Assembly: GCA_964628515.1 (NCBI GenBank)
Contig: CAZVNZ010000033.1
Location: 1 to 30,948, forward strand
Origin: CAZVNZ01 sp964628515
Lineage (GTDB): Bacteria > Bacillota > Clostridia > Christensenellales > Christensenellaceae
Direction of reading: 5' to 3'
DNA: 30,948 nucleotides
The translations under genes and the position numbers were made by a program. Numbering within the stretch: the stretch's first letter is position 1; every line of letters begins with the position of its first letter. The notes below the pieces were generated by a model. That model did no database searches. It worked only from the letters and a program-made list of their open reading frames with translations, and was not told the origin of the DNA. Shown one piece after another: positions 15,080 through 23,110 of the stretch.

Positions 15080-15880
15080 ATGAAGATTTCTTTTTCCACA
15101 TTAGGCTGTCCGGAGTGGTCCTTCTCGGATATTATTTCCACAGCTTGCGATTTGGGATATAACGGAGTAGAAATAAGAGGAGTGCAAAACGAGTTGGATG
15201 CTCCCCGTATTCCTCAATTTACAAAGGAAAAAGCACAAGCAACCAAAGATTTACTTGCAAAAAAACAACTAACCATAGCCTGCCTTACCTCCGCTTGCTA
15301 TATGCACGATAAAAATTTGGCGCAAGCAACACTAAAAAGCGCAAAGGAATATATAGACACGGCATCTCTTATGGGCATAAAATACGTTAGATTACTTGCA
15401 GATTACGGCCCTATTCAAGGCGGAGATATAGACCTTGCCTTTGTTGCAAAGCAAATAAAAGAGGCGGCGGTGTACGCAGGGGATAAAAAGGTAGATGTAC
15501 TTATAGAAACCAACGGCTTTTTTGCAAACTCCAAAAAAATGCTGGAGCTTATAGAGTCTGTTGGAGAGCAAAACGTAGGTGTGCTGTGGGATATTCATCA
15601 CCCTTACAGATATTTTGACGAAAGTGCAGACTACACCGTGGGTATTTTAGGGGATTTAATTCGCCATGTGCATATTAAAGACTCCGTAATAAAAGACGGT
15701 CAGCTTAAATACACCATGGTAGGCAACGGGGATATACCCGTGGAAAAATGTATAGCAGAGCTAAACAAAACAGGCTTTGATGGCTACTATTCTTTAGAAT
15801 GGCTAAAGAGATGGGATTTATCTTTAGAAGAGCCGGGCATTGCCTTTGCCGCTTATTGCAACTACATAAGCAACGTATAA
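15080..15880 (+). CDS. Sugar phosphate isomerase/epimerase-like TIM barrel
   Basis: A 266-aa protein of the xylose isomerase-like / AP endonuclease 2 superfamily. MKISFSTLGCPEWSF and GYNGVEIRG are the first strands. Metal-site signatures follow: VLIETNGFF (Glu), VLWDIHHPYRY (Asp, His), RHVHIKD (His) and YYSLEW (Glu). Such enzymes isomerise or epimerise sugars and inositols; the substrate is unknown. ACGAGG lies 9 bases before the ATG. It has its own promoter element (14971-15011), and the phosphodiesterase gene begins 80 bp later. Confidence 0.85.
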   Translation: MKISFSTLGCPEWSFSDIISTACDLGYNGVEIRGVQNELDAPRIPQFTKEKAQATKDLLAKKQLTIACLTSACYMHDKNLAQATLKSAKEYIDTASLMGIKYVRLLADYGPIQGGDIDLAFVAKQIKEAAVYAGDKKVDVLIETNGFFANSKKMLELIESVGEQNVGVLWDIHHPYRYFDESADYTVGILGDLIRHVHIKDSVIKDGQLKYTMVGNGDIPVEKCIAELNKTGFDGYYSLEWLKRWDLSLEEPGIAFAAYCNYISNV

Positions 15881-15960
15881 AACGCATAATATAAATATAT
15901 AAAAATAATACAGGGTTGGGTTTAGTAATAGGACGCATAAGCTATTAAGGGGTTACAGTA

Positions 15961-17874
15961 TTGATAGGCGTATGGCACATAGAGGCGGAGATAATCGCCG
16001 CTCTTATTGTTTTTATTTTATTGATATACTCAAACGATGCAAATATGATACCCACCCTAAAAAACAGACTTTTTAGATGGTGCTTGGTTGTATTTAGTAT
16101 TGCCATAACCTCTAATATCATTTCTACCATACTAATAAGTACCGGCAGTTTTATACTGCTTACCAATATCATCACCACAATATACTACCTATTTACCCCT
16201 TTTATGACGGTTATTTACTATTTGTATGTAATTTGCGTAATATTCCCTCTTACAAAATCCGGTGTTAAAAAAGCCTTTTTACTTTCTATGTCCGTTTATT
16301 TTATTTATGCCTTTACGGTGCTTGTATTCCCAAGCGTAATTTACACCTACAACGGTGAGTACATAAGGGGAGGGTACAACTTCCTAACCTATGTTGTTGC
16401 CTATTTATACGGCATGGCTACCGTTATTATAACGGCGGTTAATCATAAAAGGCTGTTAGGCTACGAGCGTAATGTGCTCTTTGTTTTTCCTCTTGTGGGA
16501 GTGGGTATTGTGGGCTTGCAAATGCTTATACCTCAGTACACCTTATCCGGTTTGGGGGCGGCTATTCCTGCTTTAATACTGTATTTGTACCTGCAAAACA
16601 AGCAAAAGGGCATAGACTCCCTAACCATGCTTTCTAACCGGCAAATCTTTTTAAACCTACTAAAATATAAGCTGTACAGGCAAGATGCCTTTGTTGCGGT
16701 AATAATAGCCCCTGCGGATTTTAAGTATATTAACGAAAAATTCGGCTCTAAAACAGGGGACGAGCTACTGCTGCAAATTGCAGACGTTCTTAAAAATGCG
16801 GTGGGATACAAAAATGTTTTTAGGAGCAACGGCGCAAAACTTGCCTTACTGCTAAATAAGAAGGAAGAGGATACAGTAGCCATTTTAAACAGCCTTGCCC
16901 AAAAATTTAAAAACACTTGGTTGGTAGGGGAGTACAGCATAAAAATACGTGTTGGAATTGCTTACGCTAATTGCTGGGAGTTTAAACCTGTGGCGGAGGA
17001 TATTATTTCCGTATTGGAATACGGCGCCTCTTTAAGCAAGCACAAGCCAACATCATCATTAGAAAAATGCGACAACGCCATGCTAAAAAACATAGAGCAT
17101 AAGCACTACATACTCCAACTGCTAAAAGAGGAGACGGACAAAAAAACGGACAGCAACTTTGTGGTGTACTACCAACCCATGTATTCCTTGCAATCGGAAA
17201 AATTTACAACGGCGGAAGCACTCGTGCGTTTGGTGGACAAAAACACAGGGGAGCTTATACCCCCTAACGATTTTATACCCATAGCGGAAGAAAGCGGACT
17301 TATTATAGACATAGGCTATATAGTTTTGGAACGTGTGTGCATTTTTTTAAGAAGGATACTGGACGAGGGCAAAAAGATAGATTGTATTTCCGTAAACGTT
17401 TCGGTAATACAGTTTATGCAAACGGATTTGGCAAAGCGGATAATACAAATTATAGACAAGCACAACATCCCCCACAGTATGATTAAATTAGAGCTTACCG
17501 AGTCTGCCTTTGCAATTTCTTACGACACATTAAAGGACACCATTTTTACCCTCTCGGACAGGGACATAAAATTTGCCTTAGACGATTTTGGCACGGGTTT
17601 TTCCAACATATCTTATTTTGTGGGGCTACCCTTCGATTTTGTAAAGATGGATAAAAGTTTGGTTTGGAGCGCAATATCTGACCCCAAAATGGCAAGTTTG
17701 CTTAGACATTTAATTAAGGCATTTACACAAATAGGCTTACGTGTTATAGTAGAAGGGGTTGAAAATAAGGCGCAGGACGAGTTTGTCAGAGATTGCGGTT
17801 GTACCCTTATTCAAGGCTTTTATTACGCAAAGCCCATGGAAGAGAACGAAGCATATAAATGCTTAACAAATTAG
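15961..17874 (+). CDS. Membrane c-di-GMP phosphodiesterase (degenerate GGDEF plus EAL)
   Basis: 637 aa. Residues 1-212 hold about six to seven membrane helices, a likely sensory region. A GGDEF fold spans about 217-375 (DSLTMLSNRQIF, FKYINEKFGSKTGDELL), but the signature loop reads RSNGAKLAL instead of GGDEF, so cyclase activity is unlikely. The EAL domain (about 401-637) keeps every key residue: AEALVRL (Glu419), SVNVS (Asn479), LELTES, the DDFGTG pair Asp541/Asp542, VKMDKS (Lys), VEGVEN (Glu) and IQGFYYAKP (Gln). It should hydrolyse c-di-GMP. Start TTG 15961 with AAGGGG about 10 bases upstream. Confidence 0.9.
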   Translation: MIGVWHIEAEIIAALIVFILLIYSNDANMIPTLKNRLFRWCLVVFSIAITSNIISTILISTGSFILLTNIITTIYYLFTPFMTVIYYLYVICVIFPLTKSGVKKAFLLSMSVYFIYAFTVLVFPSVIYTYNGEYIRGGYNFLTYVVAYLYGMATVIITAVNHKRLLGYERNVLFVFPLVGVGIVGLQMLIPQYTLSGLGAAIPALILYLYLQNKQKGIDSLTMLSNRQIFLNLLKYKLYRQDAFVAVIIAPADFKYINEKFGSKTGDELLLQIADVLKNAVGYKNVFRSNGAKLALLLNKKEEDTVAILNSLAQKFKNTWLVGEYSIKIRVGIAYANCWEFKPVAEDIISVLEYGASLSKHKPTSSLEKCDNAMLKNIEHKHYILQLLKEETDKKTDSNFVVYYQPMYSLQSEKFTTAEALVRLVDKNTGELIPPNDFIPIAEESGLIIDIGYIVLERVCIFLRRILDEGKKIDCISVNVSVIQFMQTDLAKRIIQIIDKHNIPHSMIKLELTESAFAISYDTLKDTIFTLSDRDIKFALDDFGTGFSNISYFVGLPFDFVKMDKSLVWSAISDPKMASLLRHLIKAFTQIGLRVIVEGVENKAQDEFVRDCGCTLIQGFYYAKPMEENEAYKCLTN

Positions 17875-17941
17875 CAAATGTTTAAAACAGCGTAAAAACT
17901 TTATATATATTAAAAAGCAACTCTATGGAGGTGCATTTTGG

Positions 17942-17986
17942 ATGTATAAAAGTTTTACAATAAATAATGTTAGGGTGAAAATATGA
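17942..17986 (+). CDS. 14-codon leader ORF upstream of the NSS transporter
   Basis: ATG 17942 has an excellent GGAGGTG (17927-17933) with 8-base spacing and encodes MYKSFTINNVRVKI before a TGA that overlaps the transporter ATG as ATGA (17983-17986). The transporter's own site (AGGGTGA, inside this ORF) is weaker. This looks like translational coupling through a short leader peptide. No attenuator-type run of one amino acid is present. Real translation is inferred only from the ribosome site and the overlap. Confidence 0.5.
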   Translation: MYKSFTINNVRVKI

Positions 17987-19353
17987 ATAAAAGAGAAACT
18001 TTCGGCTCCCGAATGGGATTCATTTTAATTTCTGCAGGATGTGCCATAGGCTTAGGCAATGTATGGCGTTTTCCTTATATTACAGGGCTTTACGGCGGAG
18101 CGGCATTTATCATTATTTATTTAATTTTTTTGTTTTTATTAGGGTTGCCCATTATGATTATGGAGTTTTCCGTAGGCAGAGCAAGCAAACAAAGTGTGGC
18201 ACGTTCTTTTAATGTTTTAGAGCCAAAAGGCACAAAATGGCATATACACGGGTACGTTTCGGTGTTTGGCAACTATTTGCTTATGATGTTTTACACCACC
18301 ATTGCAGGTTGGATGCTTGCCTATTTGATTAAGATGATTTCGGGCGAGTTTGTAGGGCTTAACGCAACACAGGTAGAAGGTGTGTTTGGCAGTATGGTAG
18401 CAAGCCCTCTGCCTCAAATTTTTTGGATGATAGTGGTTACGGTAGTGGGGTTTTTACTGTGTGCCATAGGCTTAAAAAAAGGGGTGGAGAAAGCCACAAA
18501 GTTTATGATGACAAGCTTGCTTGCCGTTATGATTATCCTTGTAATACGTGCCCTGACTTTAGAGGGTGCTATGGAAGGCTTGCAGTTTTTCTTGTTGCCG
18601 GATTTTTCTAAGGTGGTGGAAAACGGAATTTCCCAAACTATATTTGCGGCATTGGGGCAAGCCTTTTTTACCTTAAGCATAGGCATTGGCAGTATGGCTA
18701 TTTTTGGCAGTTACATCAACAAAGAAAGACGGCTTACAGGGGAGTCTGTAAGCATTACCCTACTGGATTTACTGGTGGCTGTACTGTCAGGGCTTATTAT
18801 TTTTCCGGCTTGTTTTGCCTTTGGCATAAACCCGGGCGCCGGCCCCGGACTAATATTTGTTACTCTGCCTAACGTATTTAACGCAATGCAGGGCGGACAG
18901 GCTTGGGGGGTATTATTCTTTATATTTATGAGCTTTGCGGCACTAACCACCGTAATTGCGGTGTTTGAAAATATAATTTCCTTCGGTATGGATGTGTTTA
19001 ACTGGAGCAGAAAAAAATCCGCCTTTATAAATATGGGTATAATGGCGGTACTTGCAATTCCTTGTATTTTGGGCTTTAATTTGTGGGCAGGGTTTACCCC
19101 CTTTGGCGAGGGTACAAATATACTGGATTTAGAGGATTTTATACTTAGCAACAATTTACTTCCGGCAGGCGCATTGGTGTACTTGCTCTTTTGCGTTTCC
19201 AAATACGGTTGGGGATACGATAACTTTTTACTTGAGGCAAACACGGGTAAGGGGATTATGTTTCCCGCAAAAACCAAGCCTTACCTTAAGTACGTACTAC
19301 CCTTTATAATTATTATTGTGCTTATACAAGGCTATTTTTCCTTTTTTAGTTGA
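17983..19353 (+). CDS. Neurotransmitter:sodium symporter (NSS) family transporter
   Basis: 456 aa, about 11-12 membrane helices, LeuT fold. The N-terminal ETFGSRMGFILISAGCAIGLGNVWRFPYI is the TM1 family signature, with the unwound sodium/substrate site. LPIMIMEFSVGRAS closes TM2, and FFTLSIGIGSMAIFGSYI is the TM6 equivalent. Bacterial members import amino acids with sodium (LeuT, MhsT, TnaT); the substrate is not readable. Translation is probably coupled to the 14-codon leader. Its last 22 bases overlap the end of the oppositely oriented ktrA gene. Confidence 0.93.
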   Translation: MNKRETFGSRMGFILISAGCAIGLGNVWRFPYITGLYGGAAFIIIYLIFLFLLGLPIMIMEFSVGRASKQSVARSFNVLEPKGTKWHIHGYVSVFGNYLLMMFYTTIAGWMLAYLIKMISGEFVGLNATQVEGVFGSMVASPLPQIFWMIVVTVVGFLLCAIGLKKGVEKATKFMMTSLLAVMIILVIRALTLEGAMEGLQFFLLPDFSKVVENGISQTIFAALGQAFFTLSIGIGSMAIFGSYINKERRLTGESVSITLLDLLVAVLSGLIIFPACFAFGINPGAGPGLIFVTLPNVFNAMQGGQAWGVLFFIFMSFAALTTVIAVFENIISFGMDVFNWSRKKSAFINMGIMAVLAIPCILGFNLWAGFTPFGEGTNILDLEDFILSNNLLPAGALVYLLFCVSKYGWGYDNFLLEANTGKGIMFPAKTKPYLKYVLPFIIIIVLIQGYFSFFS

Positions 19354-20051
19354 GCCTTAAACATAGTGGGCTTTGGCTGAGCCTTACCCTTAGAGCTTTT
19401 TACAAGGCTTTGTACACGGCTTATGTGTTCCTCGCTGCCTATTACTATTAGGGCATCGTTGTAGTCTAATCTGTCCGTTGCTATGGGGTTTACGTTTATG
19501 TTGTTTTCGTCGTGCTTTATTGCAACTATATTTAGGCCGTACTCCCGTCTAAAATCAAGCTCTATTATGCTTTTGCCTATCCATGACTCCTCTACCTCCA
19601 GCTCGGCTATGCCGTAGTCTTCGGAAAGCTCTATAAAATCTATAATATTTGAAGAAATTAGGTTGTGAGCAACTCGTATGCCTGTATCTCTTTCGGGGAA
19701 AACTATTTTATTTACCCCTATTTTTTGCAACACCTTTGCGTGCTTTTCGCTTCTTGCTTTTACAAGCACTTCGGCTACACCTTGTTCTATACAAAGTAGG
19801 GCAATCATAATGCTTGATTGTATCTCTCCCATGCACACACACACCACATCGAAGTTACGTATACCAAGCGCCATAAGTGCATGCTCGTCCGTGGCATCCG
19901 CTTGTACTGCGTGGGTTGCGTAGTCTAACGCCTCACTTACTTTATCCTCGTTATTATCTATGGCAAGCACCTCTGCGCCTTGCTCTACCAACGTTCTTGT
20001 AACACTCGAGCCAAACCGCCCAAGTCCTATTACTGCATACTGTTTCTTCAT
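19332..20051 (-). CDS. ktrA: Potassium uptake regulatory subunit KtrA/TrkA
   Basis: A 239-aa RCK protein. Residues 1 to about 135 form the Rossmann RCK-N domain (VIGLGRFGSSV, GLGRFG at 9-14; AIDNNEDKV), which binds ATP/ADP or NAD(H). An RCK-C domain follows (about 140-220: ELEVEESWIGKSIIELDFR), which binds c-di-AMP in several Firmicutes. It forms an octameric gating ring under the membrane subunit encoded just upstream (ktrB, 18 bp away). AGGAAGGAA is the ribosome site. A basic tail of about 20 residues (KSSKGKAQPKPTMFKAQLKK) extends beyond the RCK-C domain. The 3' end overlaps the NSS gene by 22 bp. Confidence 0.93.
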   Translation of the reverse strand: MKKQYAVIGLGRFGSSVTRTLVEQGAEVLAIDNNEDKVSEALDYATHAVQADATDEHALMALGIRNFDVVCVCMGEIQSSIMIALLCIEQGVAEVLVKARSEKHAKVLQKIGVNKIVFPERDTGIRVAHNLISSNIIDFIELSEDYGIAELEVEESWIGKSIIELDFRREYGLNIVAIKHDENNINVNPIATDRLDYNDALIVIGSEEHISRVQSLVKSSKGKAQPKPTMFKAQLKKEK

Positions 20052-20069
20052 ATATTTTTAAATTCCTTC

Positions 20070-21440
20070 CTATCCGATAATTATTTTGCCCTCGGGGTAG
20101 CGTATTTTAGAGCTTGCGGTAGATATTCTGTTTGCAAGCGCAAAAGAAAGTGTAAGTAGCCCCACCCTGCCTGCAAACATAGTTATAATAAGCAAAACCT
20201 TGCTAGCATCCGCTAAGGTTGCGGTTACTCCTGTGGAAAGCCCCACCGTGCCAAAGGCGGACACCGTCTCAAACACAATGTCTCCTGTGGGGATTATGCC
20301 ATGCTCTATTATCACCATCACCGTAATAATTGTACAAACAAATGCCACCGCTAAGGTAAAAAAGGCAATGGCTCTAAGTATGGTGTGGTGGTTAATTCTG
20401 CGCTTCATAAGCTCTACATCCTGCTTGCCCCTTACTATTGAAAGCACAAACAGTATGAGTATTGCAAGGGTGGTTGTTTTTACACCGCCACCCGTGCCCA
20501 CGGGGGATGCGCCTATAAACATATATATGGTGGTGAGTGTTTTGGATGCCGGCAGTAAATCCTGCTGTGGAATGGTGGCAAACCCTGCGGTACGTGGAGT
20601 TACCGATTGGAAGAAGGCATTTAGGATTTTCTCCCCCCAGGGCATATTGGGATTGCCTAAGGTTTTTGGGTTTTGCGCCTCTATTGCCAAAAACAAACCA
20701 AAGCCGGCAAAAATAAGTATAGAGGTTACAATTATAACTATTTTTGCGTTTAGAGATAAATGGTATTTTTTGCCTAGCTTAGTTTTTTTGTAAAGCTCCA
20801 CCACCACAAAAAATCCAAGACCGCCAAATATAATAAGCAACATTACGGTTATGCAGATTATAGGGTCGTTTGCGTAATTAACAAGGGAGTTGCCGTTGCC
20901 AAAAACATCAAACCCTGCGTTACAAAAGGCGGATATTGAGTGAAACACTGAAAAATAAATGCCCTTGCCCACTCCAAGCATGGGTATAAATCTAATTGCA
21001 AGAAGGAGAGCTCCCACCGTTTCGCAAGTAATTGTAACAATCATTACGTTGCGTGTCATTCTAACCACACCTTGAAGGTTGTCCTCGCTTAGAGAGTCTC
21101 TTATTAATAGGCGACTGCGCAAAGATATTTTTCTGCCCATAACCATATATATCATAGAGGCTGCCGTCATAACGCCTATGCCTCCAAGCTGTATTAAAAT
21201 AAGAAGTACCATCTGCCCAAAGGGGGATAGTACAAGCCCGATTTCTATTATACTAAGTCCAGTAACGCACACGGCGGAGGTAGCGGTAAAAAGCGCCTGT
21301 AAAAAGGTAAGCGGTGCATGGGTAGTTACAGATGCCGGCAATGTCAGTAGCAGAGTACCTATTAAAATTATACTGCCAAAGCCTAACGCCAATATTTGTG
21401 CCGGTCTTAACTTAAATAATATTTTTTTGATTATAGCCAA
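20070..21440 (-). CDS. ktrB: Potassium transporter membrane subunit KtrB/TrkH
   Basis: 456 aa with the fourfold M1-P-M2 repeat of the Trk/Ktr/HKT superfamily. The four selectivity-filter regions are visible: TATSAVCVTGLS, SISAFCNAGFDVFG, PVGTGGGVKTTTL and VSAFGTVGLSTGVT. With KtrA it imports K+ (Na+-linked in some species). The gene follows a lipoprotein gene after 10 bp and precedes ktrA by 18 bp, so the three likely form one transcript from about 21943. Confidence 0.94.
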   Translation of the reverse strand: MAIIKKILFKLRPAQILALGFGSIILIGTLLLTLPASVTTHAPLTFLQALFTATSAVCVTGLSIIEIGLVLSPFGQMVLLILIQLGGIGVMTAASMIYMVMGRKISLRSRLLIRDSLSEDNLQGVVRMTRNVMIVTITCETVGALLLAIRFIPMLGVGKGIYFSVFHSISAFCNAGFDVFGNGNSLVNYANDPIICITVMLLIIFGGLGFFVVVELYKKTKLGKKYHLSLNAKIVIIVTSILIFAGFGLFLAIEAQNPKTLGNPNMPWGEKILNAFFQSVTPRTAGFATIPQQDLLPASKTLTTIYMFIGASPVGTGGGVKTTTLAILILFVLSIVRGKQDVELMKRRINHHTILRAIAFFTLAVAFVCTIITVMVIIEHGIIPTGDIVFETVSAFGTVGLSTGVTATLADASKVLLIITMFAGRVGLLTLSFALANRISTASSKIRYPEGKIIIG

Positions 21441-21450
21441 AGCAAACCCC

Positions 21451-21864
21451 TTACTTTACATTAAACATTACGGGTGAAATATTGGTTGCGTTTAATGTAG
21501 TTTGTTTAGAAAAATCGAAGGCTTGGGGCACTTCAAAAATTAGTGCCGCAGCAATATCCTCCCCTTTTTGCGTAAGTATTAAGGAAGAACATTCTGCAGT
21601 ATTTGCGCCGTCAGTAATTTGTGCTTTTTGCTCTGTTGGCGAAAAAAAGTCCGTTTGCAGTTTATCTATATTTGCTTTAGGGGTGATGATTTGCAATACC
21701 ACAAGGACGTTGCCTTCGGTAGCAGTTGTATCTAAAAAAGAGCTTTCTTTTTTTGCCGATTCTAAAGAATACACGTCTCCTATGGGGATACTTTTAGCAC
21801 CGCAAGCCACAAGGAGCGTTGCCGTTAGAAGTAATATTAATGCCGTGGATAGGATTTTTTTCAT
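21451..21864 (-). CDS. Small lipoprotein of unknown function, first in the ktrBA operon
   Basis: 137 aa. MKKILSTALILLLTATLLVAC is a clear lipoprotein signal with lipobox LVAC, so Cys21 would be lipidated and the rest anchored outside the membrane. The mature part (about 117 aa) is soluble and beta-rich with no motif I recognise. It reads like a small extracellular domain (VLVVLQIITPKANI, AALIFEVPQAFDF). TTGAGG lies before the ATG. Position directly ahead of ktrB suggests a link to potassium uptake, but that is only context. Confidence 0.8.
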   Translation of the reverse strand: MKKILSTALILLLTATLLVACGAKSIPIGDVYSLESAKKESSFLDTTATEGNVLVVLQIITPKANIDKLQTDFFSPTEQKAQITDGANTAECSSLILTQKGEDIAAALIFEVPQAFDFSKQTTLNATNISPVMFNVK

Positions 21865-21887
21865 ACTGACCTCAATTCTAATAATTC

Positions 21888-21927
21888 GTAGCTTTTTGAT
21901 TTATAGCTTCTTACATCTGAAAGCTAC
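21888..21927 (-). promoter_or_regulatory. Hairpin in the lipoprotein-ktrBA leader
   Basis: GTAGCTTT (21888-21895) and AAAGCTAC (21920-21927) form an 8-bp stem in the predicted 5' leader, 24 bases before the ATG. An alternative inner pairing AGCTTC / GAAAGCT uses part of the same arms. It could modulate translation or stability. It is too small to match the ydaO c-di-AMP riboswitch. Confidence 0.35.
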
Positions 21928-21942
21928 ACATACCACATATAT

Positions 21943-22060
21943 AATATAGCATTTTGTCAAAAGTTATGCAATAACTTTTGGTATAAAATGTACATATAGC
22001 TACCTTATTATAAGACGCAAAGCGTCTAACATAAATCAAGATGCAAATCAAGATGCTATA
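21943..22060 (-). repeat. Palindromic promoter element, locus B (lipoprotein-ktrBA), with hairpin repeat unit
   Basis: On the minus strand: a perfect palindrome CAAAAGTTAT / ATAACTTTTG with a 3-base centre (21958-21980), TTGACA overlapping its edge, then TGC and TATATT (21943-21948), 78 bp before the lipoprotein ATG. On the plus strand the unit continues with the hairpin AGACGC-aaa-GCGTCT (22013-22027), as in the 101-bp repeats at 30705-30948. This copy carries an extra perfect 12-bp tandem duplication of AAATCAAGATGC (22033-22044 and 22045-22056). It sits between divergent genes. Confidence 0.7.
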
Positions 22061-22070
22061 TAACTAATTC

Positions 22071-22099
22071 TTGACAAATGCAAGCATATAAATTATAGT
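22071..22099 (+). promoter_or_regulatory. Consensus promoter for a leaderless QueG-like transcript
   Basis: TTGACA (22071-22076), exactly 17 bases, TATAGT (22094-22099). The expected start, 6-7 bases after the -10, falls on the A of the ATG at 22106. No ribosome binding site can fit in the 6 bases between. This predicts a leaderless mRNA. Confidence 0.75.
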
Positions 22100-22105
22100 T
22101 TTTGT

Positions 22106-22915
22106 ATGGAAAAGAGTATATTAGGAAAAAATTTTAATTTTGATGATATTAGATATACAAAGCAAGAGGACTACACCGTTATTTTGCTTTTTACCGCCTA
22201 CAAGCCTTGTATAGATGCCCCCCACGGAAAAATCAATATTTCTAACTATTACGGAGTATCTCAAAAGGGGCACGAAAGGGCAACGGAGGTAATCGAATAT
22301 TTAACATCTAAAGGATACACGGCAGAATTTTACAAAGAGCATAACATTAAAGCACTTGCAAGCCACACAGGTGGATATTTAGGCAAAAACACCTTGTATA
22401 TCCATGAGGAGTTTGGCTCGTATACAAATATACAGGCAATAAAAACCAATTTAGACCTGGCAAATGCGGAGATTTTAGAAAGCAAGCCCTGCAGTATGTG
22501 CAACAACTGTATAAAGGTATGTAAAACGGGGGCTCTTAGTAAAGAGGGTTTTAACGCAGAAAAATGTTTGCGCAAGCAAATTACCCGTCCTTTAATTGAC
22601 GGAGATGTTAAACCAATGTTATATCAAATAATGGGTTGCGAGCAATGCCAAAACGTCTGCCCCCATAACGATGTGGAGTATAAAAAGGGTATTTGCTTAG
22701 ATATTATTGAGACCCTAACCCTAAAAAACTTTGATATTATACTTGAAACGCTGGGTAAAAATTATGCCAAAAAGGTTAATATTATAAACCAAACCATAAT
22801 TTATGCGGCAAACTCTTGCTACGTGGGCGCTTATGATGTTGTTGCGCAGTTAGCGGAGGTGGAGGAGCATATGGAGGTTTGTGAGTATTATTTTGGTTGT
22901 GTGGGGAAGGCGTAG
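22106..22915 (+). CDS. Divergent QueG-like double [4Fe-4S] protein
   Basis: 269 aa, shorter than the roughly 300-380 aa of epoxyqueuosine reductase. It keeps the core GGYLGKNTLYI (QueG: GWIGKNTLLI) and a bacterial ferredoxin-like cluster pair: CSMCNNCIKVC (Cys129, 132, 135, 139) and CEQCQNVCP (Cys178, 181, 185), plus Cys154. QueG is a cobalamin-dependent enzyme in tRNA queuosine synthesis. However, the usual DxxPVxER-type stretch with the catalytic Asp before the GKNT motif is absent (it reads EHNIKALASHTGG), and the proline after the fourth Cys is Lys. It may be a paralog with another reductase role. Probably leaderless. Confidence 0.75.
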   Translation: MEKSILGKNFNFDDIRYTKQEDYTVILLFTAYKPCIDAPHGKINISNYYGVSQKGHERATEVIEYLTSKGYTAEFYKEHNIKALASHTGGYLGKNTLYIHEEFGSYTNIQAIKTNLDLANAEILESKPCSMCNNCIKVCKTGALSKEGFNAEKCLRKQITRPLIDGDVKPMLYQIMGCEQCQNVCPHNDVEYKKGICLDIIETLTLKNFDIILETLGKNYAKKVNIINQTIIYAANSCYVGAYDVVAQLAEVEEHMEVCEYYFGCVGKA

Positions 22916-23061
22916 ACCCGATTATTATTTTTACCAAAGCTGTGGGCGGTGCGTGCGCTATGTTGTACATTAACCGCTAAAAATGCAACGCAAAATAACC
23001 AACCCAACAAACAGTACCACAAAAAGAATATCCTATATTGTTACTTTTAAGAACATATTAA

Positions 23062-23092
23062 AGAGCCGTTAAACCTAACGGCTCTAAGGTTT
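23062..23092. terminator. Terminator between convergent queG-like and ugpC genes
   Basis: AGAGCCGTT (23062-23070) pairs with AACGGCTCT (23077-23085) around a 6-base loop. TTTTT follows on the plus strand (23090-23094) and a weaker TTTAAT on the minus strand. It lies between gene ends at 22915 (+) and 23111 (-), so it may stop both transcripts. The rest of 22916-23110 shows nothing recognisable. Confidence 0.75.
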
Positions 23093-23110
23093 TTAGTGCA
23101 TTTATTACAT

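Noticed and set aside
20200..20793. Plus-strand ORF opposite ktrB
   Set aside because: Mirror of the ktrB reading frame, no ribosome site, composition of a shadow frame.
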